Source of the DNA: an uncultured Lachnospiraceae bacterium | GTDB taxonomy: Bacteria > Bacillota > Clostridia > Lachnospirales > Lachnospiraceae | NCBI GenBank assembly: GCA_910577655.1 | Contig: CAJTOW010000054.1 | Coordinates: 1-12,392, forward strand | DNA length: 12,392 nucleotides | Direction of reading: 5' to 3' | Shown: piece by piece, positions 1 through 6,217 of the stretch | Layout of the letters: each line of letters opens with the position of its first letter | Position numbering within the stretch: the stretch's first letter is position 1 | Notes under the pieces: generated by a model | The model's database searches: none | Told to the model about the DNA's origin: nothing | What the model saw: only the letters and a program-made list of their open reading frames with translations | Position numbers and translations under genes: made by a program

Positions 1-162
1 AGTATAACACGATTTAAATAACCTTACATTTCGCTGGTCTGCTTTCCCGATAGCACAAAGGAAAAATGCTCAACGTAGCACCACTACGCCTCCGCTTTTT
101 CCTTTACGCTCTCGAAAAAGCATCCTCACCGAAAATGAAAGGTATTTCAATTGAGTTATACT
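1..162. repeat. Large imperfect palindrome (MITE-like or long-hairpin intergenic repeat)
   Basis: The two halves of this stretch are reverse complements of each other at roughly three quarters of positions, judged by eye. The outer ends match exactly (AGTATAAC at 1-8, GTTATACT at 155-162). A 10-bp exact inner match is AAAGGAAAAA at 57-66 against TTTTTCCTTT at 96-105. The centre is CGTAG (74-78) and CTACG (84-88) around a short loop. One or two single-base indels separate the arms. A transcript from either strand would fold into one hairpin about 80 bp long. No credible protein is encoded. It lies 3' of rpmB, beyond that gene's terminator. Terminal inverted repeats plus internal symmetry suggest a non-autonomous mobile element or a dispersed palindromic repeat. 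The left edge coincides with the window start, so the true boundary and any target duplication cannot be seen. Confidence 0.75.
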
Positions 163-185
163 GGTTCATCAGAAACTTATTATGG

Positions 186-220
186 AAAATGAAAAAGGCT
201 GCCGCATACGCGACAGCCTT
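186..220 (-). terminator. Intrinsic terminator of rpmB
   Basis: Read on the minus strand, AAGGCTG (220-214) pairs with CAGCCTT (201-195). The stem continues inward after one mismatch through CG/CG and closes on a 4-nt loop. It is followed by a T-rich tail TTTTTCATTTT (196-186). It begins about 15 nt past the rpmB stop codon, the usual place for a rho-independent terminator of a short single-gene transcript. Confidence 0.85.
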
Positions 221-234
221 CTGGTTCCTTCCGG

Positions 235-420
235 TTATGCTCTTTCAACTAATCCGGAACGTAAGCAGGATGTACATACATACATCTTCTTCACGCCGCC
301 ATTCACCTTAACCCTGACGGATTTGATGTTTGCTCTCCAGATTGCATTGGATCTTCTATGGGAGTGGCTCACGTTGTTACCAAAGTGGGCAGCTTTTTCA
401 CAGATTGCACATTTAGCCAT
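235..420 (-). CDS. rpmB: 50S ribosomal protein L28
   Basis: This 61-residue protein is ribosomal protein L28, a small basic component of the large ribosomal subunit. It opens MAKCAICEK and carries the L28 signature around residues 12-31 (HFGNNVSHSHRRSN, then W28). Two Cys pairs, C4/C7 and C49/C52, form a zinc-ribbon site, so this is the zinc-binding (C+) form rather than the Cys-less form many bacteria use under zinc limitation. Length is typical. The start is fixed by a strong AGGAGGTG box (434-427 on the minus strand), 6 nt before the ATG. The gene is transcribed alone, with its own promoter (477-505) and terminator (186-220). It is divergent from yloU, matching the rpmB/yloU neighbourhood of Bacillus. 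Confidence 0.97.
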   Translation of the reverse strand: MAKCAICEKAAHFGNNVSHSHRRSNAIWRANIKSVRVKVNGGVKKMYVCTSCLRSGLVERA

Positions 421-476
421 GATTGCACCTCCTTAACCGCAACTTGTTTTCTATAAGAAGAAAACATAACATAGGT

Positions 477-505
477 ATAATAACAGATTAACCGGAATTT
501 GGCAA
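477..505 (-). promoter_or_regulatory. Sigma-A-type promoter of rpmB
   Basis: On the minus strand a -35 box TTGCCA (505-500) and a -10 box TATTAT (482-477) are separated by exactly 17 bp. Each box differs from consensus at one position. Transcription would start about 7 nt downstream, near 470, leaving a 5' leader of about 50 nt before rpmB. Confidence 0.75.
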
Positions 506-539
506 GAGAAAAATGAAATTTATTGTAAAAACTTTAGAA

Positions 540-568
540 TAGACACAATATCCTGTATATGATATAAT
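540..568 (+). promoter_or_regulatory. Strong extended -10 promoter for yloU-yloV
   Basis: The -35 box TAGACA (540-545, one mismatch to TTGACA) is followed by a 17-bp spacer and a perfect TATAAT (563-568). The spacer ends in TG one base before the -10 box, giving the extended TGnTATAAT form. Its -35 box is about 34 bp from that of the divergent rpmB promoter, so both polymerases share one short AT-rich region. The predicted start is near 575. Confidence 0.85.
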
Positions 569-574
569 TAATCA

Positions 575-730
575 GTTAAGAATTGCCTAAAGACAGGACA
601 GGACAGCCGGTCCGGTGCCGGAACAGTTAGCTGTATGTTGGGAAAGTGTGTGTTTTTGCATTTTCCCTGACTGGATTCAAATACGCTCCAGGGAGGAAGG
701 GGCACTTTAGGAAAGTATGGAGGGGTCTAT
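575..730 (+). promoter_or_regulatory. Structured 5' leader of yloU-yloV (no known riboswitch class)
   Basis: About 155 nt separate the predicted transcription start from the yloU ATG. In order the leader holds three tandem GACAG units (592-606); a CCGG-rich patch (608-621); a hairpin GGGAAAGTG/CATTTTCCC (640-648 with 659-667); a competing hairpin TCCCTG/CAGGGA (664-669 with 689-694) that reuses 664-667; and a small hairpin ACTTT/AAAGT (704-708 with 712-716). The last sits just before the ribosome binding site GGAGGGG (719-725). Hairpins that share one arm could act as a switch, but none is followed by a U-tract. I could not match it to T-box, SAM, TPP, cobalamin or glycine consensus motifs. 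The hairpins are read directly; any regulatory role is inference. Confidence 0.45.
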
Positions 731-1087
731 ATGAAGGGACGCATCAATAATAAGATGGGCGAGATCCGGATCAGCTCGGATGTCATCGCTTTATACGCCG
801 GTACGGCGGCGGTTGAATGCTTCGGGATCGTGGGGATGGCTGCGGTCAGTATGAAGGACGGCCTTGTGAAGCTGCTTAAGAGGGAGAGCCTTGCCCGGGG
901 GATCCATGTGCAGATCGAGGACAACCACATCGGGCTGGAGTTCCATGTAATCGTGGCTTATGGGGTCAGCATCTGTGCCGTGGCGGACAACCTGATCGCC
1001 AATGTAAAATACAAAGTCGAAGAATTCACCGGCATGGAAGTTGACAAGATCAATATCTATGTAGAAGGTGTACGAGTGATAGATTAA
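731..1087 (+). CDS. yloU: Asp23/Gls24 family envelope-stress-type protein (YloU)
   Basis: A 118-residue protein of the Asp23/Gls24 (DUF322) family. Features seen are the opening GEIRISSDVIALYAG, the central glycine-rich stretch GIVGMA, the strand ending VIVAYGVSI, and the C-terminal helix and strand VEEFTGMEVDKINIYVEGV typical of the family. Length is normal for the YloU branch. No signal peptide or membrane segment is visible, so it is cytosolic. Members are linked to cell-wall or alkaline stress and, in staphylococci, to a membrane-associated complex; the molecular role of YloU itself is not settled. The ATG is set by GGAGGGG 5 nt upstream. It is first in a two-gene unit with yloV: the next ribosome binding site overlaps its stop codon, and pairing with the DAK/FakA protein is the standard arrangement in Firmicutes. 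Confidence 0.93.
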   Translation: MKGRINNKMGEIRISSDVIALYAGTAAVECFGIVGMAAVSMKDGLVKLLKRESLARGIHVQIEDNHIGLEFHVIVAYGVSICAVADNLIANVKYKVEEFTGMEVDKINIYVEGVRVID

Positions 1088-1103
1088 GGAGGACCTACCG
1101 GTG
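1086..1103 (+). promoter_or_regulatory. Ribosome binding site that fixes the GTG start of yloV
   Basis: AAGGAGGA (1086-1093) overlaps the TAA of yloU (1085-1087) and lies 7 nt before GTG at 1101. No in-frame ATG is better placed, and the next in-frame Met (residue 11) would trim the start of the kinase fold. The overlap points to translational coupling of the two genes. Confidence 0.8.
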
Positions 1104-2786
1104 AATTTACAAGTGATTGACGCTGAACTGATGCAGAAGGCATTTCTGGCCGGTGCCAGAAGTCTGGAGCGCAAGAAGGAATGGATCAATGAGTTGAATG
1201 TATTTCCGGTTCCCGACGGGGATACAGGCACCAATATGACGATGACCATCATGACAGCGGCCAGGGAAGTGGCTGCTCTTGAGAAGCCTACCATGGAGAG
1301 CCTTTCCAGGGCCATCTCATCCGGCTCCCTGCGGGGTGCACGGGGCAATTCGGGGGTGATTCTTTCCCAGCTGTTCCGCGGCTTTACCAGAAAGATCCGG
1401 GGGGCAGAACAGGTGGATGTGACTGTCCTTGCGGCTGCATTTGCCCATGCTGCAGAGACAGCCTACAAGGCCGTGATGAAGCCCAAGGAGGGGACGATCC
1501 TGACAGTTGCCAAAGGCATGTCGGAGAAAGCCCAGGAGCTTGCACCTCAGTCGCAGGATATTGTGGAATTCGTCACAAGGGTCATCGAGCATGGCGACTA
1601 TGTGCTGAGCCAGACACCGGAGATGCTTCCGGTCCTCAAGCAGGCCGGCGTGGTGGATTCCGGCGGCCAGGGGCTTATGCAGGTGATGAAGGGTGCCCTG
1701 GACGGGCTTATGGGACGGGAGGAGGATTTCTCCCTGGAGGAGTCACCGTCCGCCGGGGCCGGGGCGGCGGCTGGGGCTGGCAGTGACCAGCTGGAGACGG
1801 CGGATATCCGTTTCGGCTATTGTACCGAGTTCATCATCAGCGTGGAGAAGCATTATGATGAGGAGACGGAAGTGGAATTCAAGGCATATCTGGATTCTAT
1901 CGGGGATTCCATTGTGGTGGTCTCTGATGACGGAGTGGTCAAGGTTCATGTGCATACCAATGATCCGGGTCTGGCGATCCAGCGTGCCCTGACCTATGGC
2001 TCCCTGTCACGGATGAAAATTGATAATATGCGGGAGGAGCATCAGGAGCGTCTGTTCCAGAATGCGGAGAAGCTGGCCAGAGAACAGAAGGAAGCCCAGG
2101 AGCAGAGGGAGGCGGATGCCCCCAGAAAGCCTTACGGCTTTATCGCTGTATCTGTGGGAGAGGGCATGGATGAGATCTTTCGCGGGATCGGTGCCGACTA
2201 TCTGATCGCAGGCGGCCAGACCATGAATCCCAGCACCGAGGATATGGTCAATGCCATCAGCCATGTCAATGCAGACACAGTCTATATCCTGCCCAACAAC
2301 AAGAACATTATCCTGGCCGCGGAGCAGGCCAGATATCTGGTGGAGGATAAGCGGGTGATCGTGGTGCCTTCCCGGACGGTTCCCCAGGGGATCTCGGCTC
2401 TTATTAATTTCATCCCGGATCTGACCCCGGAGGAGAATCTGGAGACCATGACAGAAGAGATGGGCCGTGTCAGGACAGGACAGGTCACCTATGCGGTCCG
2501 CAACACCACCATCGACGGCATGGAGATCCATGAGGGGGATATCATGGGGCTGGGAGATCATGGACTGCTCTGTGTGGGCAGTTCCATCAGCGGGACCGCC
2601 ATAGATACCTTAAAGTCTATGGTAGACGAGGAATCAGAGCTGGTCAGCATCTATTACGGCCTGGAGGTGAAGCCGGAGGATGCAGGAGAAGTCCTGGCCC
2701 GCGCCAGAAAGCTGTGCCCGTCTTGTGAGATCGAGCTCCACGACGGCGGCCAGCCCATCTACTACTATATCATATCCGTGGAATGA
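1101..2786 (+). CDS. yloV: DAK2 domain protein, fatty acid kinase catalytic subunit (FakA/YloV)
   Basis: This 561-residue protein has the three-part layout of FakA, which phosphorylates fatty acids held by a DegV-type FakB partner so that exogenous fatty acids can enter phospholipids. The N-terminal DhaL-like kinase domain (about 10-205) has the Mg-ATP motif PDGDTGTNM at 38-46, then SGSLRGARGNSGVILSQ (74-90) and DSGGQGLM (186-193). The middle domain (about 235-305) keeps C241, H283 and H285, which match the zinc-binding Cys-His-His of the staphylococcal enzyme. The C-terminal FakB-binding-type domain is at about 343-561. An Ala/Gly-rich linker (216-229) and a charged Glu/Gln/Lys/Arg helix (310-342) join the domains. 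The GTG start sits 7 nt after AAGGAGGA, which overlaps the yloU stop, so translation is probably coupled. No DegV/FakB gene lies in the window. Confidence 0.92.
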   Translation: MNLQVIDAELMQKAFLAGARSLERKKEWINELNVFPVPDGDTGTNMTMTIMTAAREVAALEKPTMESLSRAISSGSLRGARGNSGVILSQLFRGFTRKIRGAEQVDVTVLAAAFAHAAETAYKAVMKPKEGTILTVAKGMSEKAQELAPQSQDIVEFVTRVIEHGDYVLSQTPEMLPVLKQAGVVDSGGQGLMQVMKGALDGLMGREEDFSLEESPSAGAGAAAGAGSDQLETADIRFGYCTEFIISVEKHYDEETEVEFKAYLDSIGDSIVVVSDDGVVKVHVHTNDPGLAIQRALTYGSLSRMKIDNMREEHQERLFQNAEKLAREQKEAQEQREADAPRKPYGFIAVSVGEGMDEIFRGIGADYLIAGGQTMNPSTEDMVNAISHVNADTVYILPNNKNIILAAEQARYLVEDKRVIVVPSRTVPQGISALINFIPDLTPEENLETMTEEMGRVRTGQVTYAVRNTTIDGMEIHEGDIMGLGDHGLLCVGSSISGTAIDTLKSMVDEESELVSIYYGLEVKPEDAGEVLARARKLCPSCEIELHDGGQPIYYYIISVE

Positions 2787-2790
2787 TCTG

Positions 2791-2810
2791 CTATGGATGC
2801 ACATCCATAG
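2791..2810. repeat. Perfect palindrome just after the yloV stop
   Basis: CTATGGAT (2791-2798) and ATCCATAG (2803-2810) are exact inverted repeats around GCAC, starting 4 nt after the yloV stop. The stem extends outward as CTGC/GCAG across a 3-nt bulge (from 2788 to 2816). No U-tract follows, so it is not a terminator by itself. It could be a 3'-end RNA stem that protects the message or a protein-binding dyad. Confidence 0.6.
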
Positions 2811-2826
2811 ATGCAGTAAAATAATG

Positions 2827-2892
2827 TCTGATAAAAAAGCGGTTTCCTGCCAAATCGTTTTGGATGATTGGCGGGGCCGCCTTTTTGTCAGA
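2827..2892 (+). terminator. Intrinsic terminator of yloU-yloV
   Basis: A long hairpin is formed by TCTGAT-A-run-GCGG (2827-2842) pairing with GGCCGCC-T-run-GTCAGA (2876-2892). An inner stem pairs GCCAAATC (2849-2856) with GATGATTGGC (2863-2872). The T-run CTTTTT (2881-2886) follows the GC-rich part of the stem. The matching A-run on the left means it may also terminate transcription from the other side. It separates the yloUV unit from recG. Confidence 0.85.
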
Positions 2893-2905
2893 TACCTTTG
2901 CCATG

Positions 2906-2936
2906 TGGAAAACAGGCAGCAATATTTTTTTATAAT
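2906..2936 (+). promoter_or_regulatory. Probable recG promoter
   Basis: A perfect -10 box TATAAT (2931-2936) lies in an AT-rich patch between the terminator and recG. The -35 side is poor: TGGAAA (2906-2911) at 19 bp is the best candidate near the usual spacing. The likely start is near 2943, immediately before the 2946-2957 palindrome. The position after a terminator supports promoter activity. Confidence 0.5.
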
Positions 2937-2945
2937 TCAGTGAGA

Positions 2946-2957
2946 ACAGACGTCTGT
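2946..2957. promoter_or_regulatory. 12-bp palindrome at the recG transcription start (operator candidate)
   Basis: ACAGACGTCTGT is a perfect dyad, and with one mismatched pair the symmetry reaches 18 bp (2943-2960). It begins 10 nt after TATAAT, covering about +3 to +15 of the recG message, where a repressor would block initiation. It does not fit the Gram-positive LexA box GAACNNNNGTTC. It could equally be an RNA stem at the 5' end. Confidence 0.4.
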
Positions 2958-2998
2958 GCTGCTTAGTTGTATGCCGGTGCGGGGAGGAAACAGATACT

Positions 2999-5032
2999 AT
3001 GATAAACCAGGAACCAGTGACTTCTTTGAAAGGGATCGGAGAGAAGACCGCAGCTTTGTTCCGGAAGATCGGCGTGGAGACGGTAGAGGATCTGATTCAT
3101 GACTATCCAAGGGCTTACGATGTCTTTGAAGCGCCGGTGCCGGTGGGGCAGCTGACTGAGGGGAGCTGTCTGGCGGTTTCGGGCCAGATTTTGAAGGCAG
3201 CCTCAGTGAAACGTTTCAATCATATGCAGATCATTGTGACTACCATGAAGGACATGACCGGAAGCCTGCAGCTGACCTGGTACAATCTGCCCTATCTGGT
3301 CTCCACCCTGCAGCCGGGGAAAATCTTTGTATTCCGCGGACGGGTGGCCAGAAAGAACAGCCGCCTGGTCATGGAGCAGCCGGAGGTATACACACGGGAG
3401 GCCTATGAGAAGGTGATGAATTCCATGCAGCCGGTCTACGGGCAGACAAAGGGACTGGGCAACAAGGTGATCACCAGGGCAGTGGCCCAGGCTCTGGCCC
3501 AGTGCCAGATGGCGCGGGAATATCTTCCGGAGACTTTGCGGAGGAAATACCAGCTGGCCGAGTACAACTATGCCATCGAACATATCCATTTCCCGGCGAA
3601 CCAGCAGGAGCTTCTTTTCGCCAGAAAACGTCTGGTCTTTGATGAATTATTCTTTTTTATTCTTTCTGTGCGGCGGCTGAAGGAGAAGCACAGGGATGCA
3701 GTCAGCCCTTACGTCATGGGGAAGTCCCAGAAGGTGGAGGAGCTGCTGGGCCGGCTTCCCTTTCAGCTTACCGGCGCCCAGAAGAAGGTTCTGGCACAGG
3801 TGCAGGCGGATCTGGAAAGCGGCCTGATGATGAACCGGCTGATCCAGGGCGATGTGGGATCAGGCAAGACTATCGTGGCTGTGCTGGCGCTTCTGCAGAC
3901 AGCCCTTCATGGGTACCAGGGGGCCCTGATGGTGCCTACAGAGGTGCTGGCCAGACAGCACTGGGAGTCCATTACAGAGCTGCTGGCCCGGTATGGGCTG
4001 ACAGTGGGGGTGGAGCTGGTCACCGGCTCCATGACGGCTAAGGAAAAGCGTCTGGCCTACGAAAGGATTGCCAGCCATGAGGTGGATATCATCGTAGGCA
4101 CTCATGCCCTGATCCAGGAAAAGATCCGGTACCACAGTCTGGCCCTGGTGATTACAGACGAGCAGCACCGGTTCGGCGTGGGACAGCGGGAGGCCCTGGG
4201 GGAGAAGGGGTCCGGCGCCCACGTACTGGTCATGAGCGCCACCCCGATTCCCAGGACCCTGGCTATTATCCTCTATGGGGATCTGGATATCTCTGTCATC
4301 GATGAGATGCCTGCCAACCGTCTGCCGGTGAAGAACTGTGTGGTGGATACATCCTACAGGGACAAGGCATACCAGTTTATCCAGAAGGAGGTGGAGGCCG
4401 GACGGCAGGCCTATGTGATCTGCCCTATGGTGGAAGCCAGCGAGCTGATCGAGGCGGAGAATGTGCTTGACTATACAAAGCTTCTGAAAAACAGGCTTTT
4501 GTCACAGATCTCTGTAGAATGCCTTCACGGCAGAATGAAGCCTAAAGAGAAGAATGAGATCATGGAGCGTTTTGCCTCCGGAGAGATCCAGGTGCTGGTA
4601 TCTACCACAGTGGTGGAGGTAGGTGTCAATGTGCCCAATGCCACGGTCATGATGATCGAGAACGCAGAACGCTTCGGTCTGGCCCAGCTTCACCAGCTGC
4701 GGGGCCGTGTGGGCCGTGGGAAATACCAGTCCTATTGTATCATGGTCAATGCCTCCGGCCCCGAGGCCCAGAAACGGCTGGACATCCTGAACCACTCCAA
4801 CGACGGGTTTCACATCGCCTCGGAAGATCTGAAGCTGCGGGGGCCCGGGGATTTCTTCGGCCTGCGCCAGAGCGGGGATATGGAATTTAAACTGGCTGAT
4901 ATTTTCACAGACGCCAATATCCTCAAGGAGGTTGCAGAGGCGGTGGATCTGATTCTGAAGGAGGATCCGCTCTTAGAGCGGGCGGAGAACCGGCTGCTTG
5001 GAAAGAGACTGGAGGAGTTTATAATTCTTTAA
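2999..5032 (+). CDS. recG: ATP-dependent DNA helicase RecG
   Basis: This 677-residue superfamily 2 helicase regresses stalled replication forks and drives branch migration of Holliday junctions in recombinational repair. The N-terminal wedge/OB-fold region (about 1-150) opens with a helix-hairpin-helix-like LKGIGEKTAALFRKIGVETV, followed by an OB strand set containing LQLTWYN (90-96). The motor has Walker A GDVGSGKT (284-291), motif II DEQH (387-390) followed by RFGVGQR, motif III SATPIPRT (413-420), motif V STTVVEVGVNVPNA (535-548) and motif VI QLRGRVGRG (566-574). The RecG C-terminal section with DGFHIASEDLKLRGPGDFFG (602-621) is intact. Length is standard. The start follows GGGGAGG by 11 nt, a slightly long spacing. 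Its place after yloUV is conserved in Bacillus, although the sda genes found between them there are absent. Confidence 0.97.
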   Translation: MINQEPVTSLKGIGEKTAALFRKIGVETVEDLIHDYPRAYDVFEAPVPVGQLTEGSCLAVSGQILKAASVKRFNHMQIIVTTMKDMTGSLQLTWYNLPYLVSTLQPGKIFVFRGRVARKNSRLVMEQPEVYTREAYEKVMNSMQPVYGQTKGLGNKVITRAVAQALAQCQMAREYLPETLRRKYQLAEYNYAIEHIHFPANQQELLFARKRLVFDELFFFILSVRRLKEKHRDAVSPYVMGKSQKVEELLGRLPFQLTGAQKKVLAQVQADLESGLMMNRLIQGDVGSGKTIVAVLALLQTALHGYQGALMVPTEVLARQHWESITELLARYGLTVGVELVTGSMTAKEKRLAYERIASHEVDIIVGTHALIQEKIRYHSLALVITDEQHRFGVGQREALGEKGSGAHVLVMSATPIPRTLAIILYGDLDISVIDEMPANRLPVKNCVVDTSYRDKAYQFIQKEVEAGRQAYVICPMVEASELIEAENVLDYTKLLKNRLLSQISVECLHGRMKPKEKNEIMERFASGEIQVLVSTTVVEVGVNVPNATVMMIENAERFGLAQLHQLRGRVGRGKYQSYCIMVNASGPEAQKRLDILNHSNDGFHIASEDLKLRGPGDFFGLRQSGDMEFKLADIFTDANILKEVAEAVDLILKEDPLLERAENRLLGKRLEEFIIL

Positions 5033-5061
5033 GATTCATTTCCCATTTCTTATGATATACT
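5033..5061 (+). promoter_or_regulatory. Candidate promoter for the kinase-regulator-transpeptidase operon
   Basis: An extended -10 element TGATATACT (TG at 5053-5054, TATACT at 5056-5061) lies in the short AT-rich gap after recG. At 17 bp upstream stands only GATTCA (5033-5038), a weak -35 box. No terminator is visible between recG and this site, so recG read-through may add to expression. Confidence 0.5.
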
Positions 5062-5091
5062 TTATAGATGGGTATCTGTTGTTTTTCGCAT

Positions 5092-5107
5092 GAGGGTGTG
5101 GATTATG
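5092..5107 (+). promoter_or_regulatory. Ribosome binding site that favours the inner start of the histidine kinase
   Basis: Two in-frame ATGs open the kinase frame, at 5090 and 5105. The first has no purine-rich box before it. The second is preceded by GAGGGTG (5092-5098) with 6 nt between, and gives a protein starting MKLKTRL directly before the first membrane helix. The 5105 start is therefore preferred. Confidence 0.6.
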
Positions 5108-6217
5108 AAGCTAAAGACGCGTCTTGTGGTGACTTTTCTGGTATATAGTATTCTTCCGCTGGTCTTCATCGGGCTCTTTATCTCGGTCAGTCAGATGCTT
5201 CTGGTGTACCGGTTTAACGATTTCAGCCCGGATGTACAGTCCATGGTGATCCAGATGCTGGTGGTGTCGGTTTCCCTTATTATATTTATCTGCGCTTCCC
5301 TGACCGTGTGGGTGTATACCTCGATCCTGCATCCCTTAAGCAAGCTGCAGGAGGCGACCCGGAAGATACGGGACGGCAATCTGGATTTCACCCTGGATGT
5401 GGATGAGGATGATGAGATCGGCCAATTGTGCCAGGACTTTGAGGAGATGCGTATCCGGCTGAAGGAAAACGCAGAGGAGAAGATCCGCAACGATCTGGAG
5501 AACAAGGAGCTGATCAGCAACATTTCCCATGATCTGAAGACGCCGATCACAGCTATCAAGGGCTATGTGGAGGGGATCCTGGACGGGGTGGCCTCATCCC
5601 CGGAGCGTCTGGAGAAGTATATCCGCACCATCTACAACAAGGCCAATGACATGGACAGGCTGATCGATGAGCTGACCTTCTATTCAAAGATCGATACCAA
5701 CAAGATCCCATACACCTTTTCTAAAATTCATGTCAATGACTACTTCGGCGACTGTGCCGAGGAGGTGGGACTGGATCTGGAGTCCCGGAATATCGAATTC
5801 GGATATTTCAACTACGTGGATGAGGATGTGGTGGTGATCGCGGACGTGGAGCAGTTAAAGAGGGTGATCAACAACATCATCGGCAATTCCATCAAATATC
5901 TGGACAAGAAGAAAGGGATGATCAACATCCGGATCAAGGATGTGGGGGATTTCGTCCAGATTGAGATTGAGGACAATGGCCGGGGGATTGCAGCCAAGGA
6001 CCTGCCTTATATTTTTGACCGGTTCTACAGGACCGATTCGTCCAGGAACTCGGCCAAGGGAGGCAGCGGGATCGGTCTTTCCATTGTCCGGAAGATCATT
6101 GAGAACCATGGGGGACGCATCTGGGCCACCAGCAAGGAGGGCGTAGGGACCGAGATGCACTTTGTTTTGAGAAAATACCAGGAGGTTGTATATGATGAGC
6201 AGAATTCTAATCATTGA
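5105..6217 (+). CDS. Sensor histidine kinase of a two-component system
   Basis: A 370-residue membrane histidine kinase that should phosphorylate the response regulator encoded next. Two hydrophobic segments (about 6-30 and 51-74) flank an external stretch of only about 20 residues, so there is no folded outside sensor domain. A HAMP-type linker follows (HPLSKLQEATRKI at 76-88, to about 125). The HisKA helix carries the phospho-acceptor in SNISHDLKTP (138-147), His at 142. The ATPase domain has the N-box NNIIGNSIKY (256-265), DNGRG (290-294) and GGSGIGL (319-325). All catalytic motifs are complete. The 3' end overlaps the regulator by 26 nt, so the two are coupled. The order kinase then regulator is the less usual one. 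The signal is unknown; the downstream L,D-transpeptidase suggests envelope or cell-wall sensing (inference). Confidence 0.93.
   Translation: MKLKTRLVVTFLVYSILPLVFIGLFISVSQMLLVYRFNDFSPDVQSMVIQMLVVSVSLIIFICASLTVWVYTSILHPLSKLQEATRKIRDGNLDFTLDVDEDDEIGQLCQDFEEMRIRLKENAEEKIRNDLENKELISNISHDLKTPITAIKGYVEGILDGVASSPERLEKYIRTIYNKANDMDRLIDELTFYSKIDTNKIPYTFSKIHVNDYFGDCAEEVGLDLESRNIEFGYFNYVDEDVVVIADVEQLKRVINNIIGNSIKYLDKKKGMINIRIKDVGDFVQIEIEDNGRGIAAKDLPYIFDRFYRTDSSRNSAKGGSGIGLSIVRKIIENHGGRIWATSKEGVGTEMHFVLRKYQEVVYDEQNSNH

Noticed and set aside
66..436. Two plus-strand open frames (66-311 and 182-436) over the palindrome and rpmB
   Set aside because: They lie over the inverted repeat and antisense to rpmB, lack ribosome binding sites, and their translations look like no protein family.
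569..730. Known riboswitch or T-box in the yloU leader
   Set aside because: No T-box sequence, no recognisable SAM, TPP, cobalamin, FMN or glycine motif, and no U-tract terminator were seen; kept only as an unclassified structured leader.
791..1348. Long minus-strand open frame across yloU and the start of yloV
   Set aside because: It is antisense to two well-supported genes and has no domain logic; it is a by-product of codon bias. The same holds for the other antisense frames over yloV, recG, the helicase and the amidase, including 7389-8084, 8361-8948 and 11502-12275.
2944..2957. LexA (SOS) box at recG, suggested by GAAC followed by a dyad
   Set aside because: The Gram-positive consensus needs GAACNNNNGTTC; here the right half is GTCT, so the match fails.
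6186..6191. TTG start for the response regulator
   Set aside because: It directly abuts the AGGAGG box with no spacing; ATG at 6192 or 6195 is properly spaced and starts the receiver fold.
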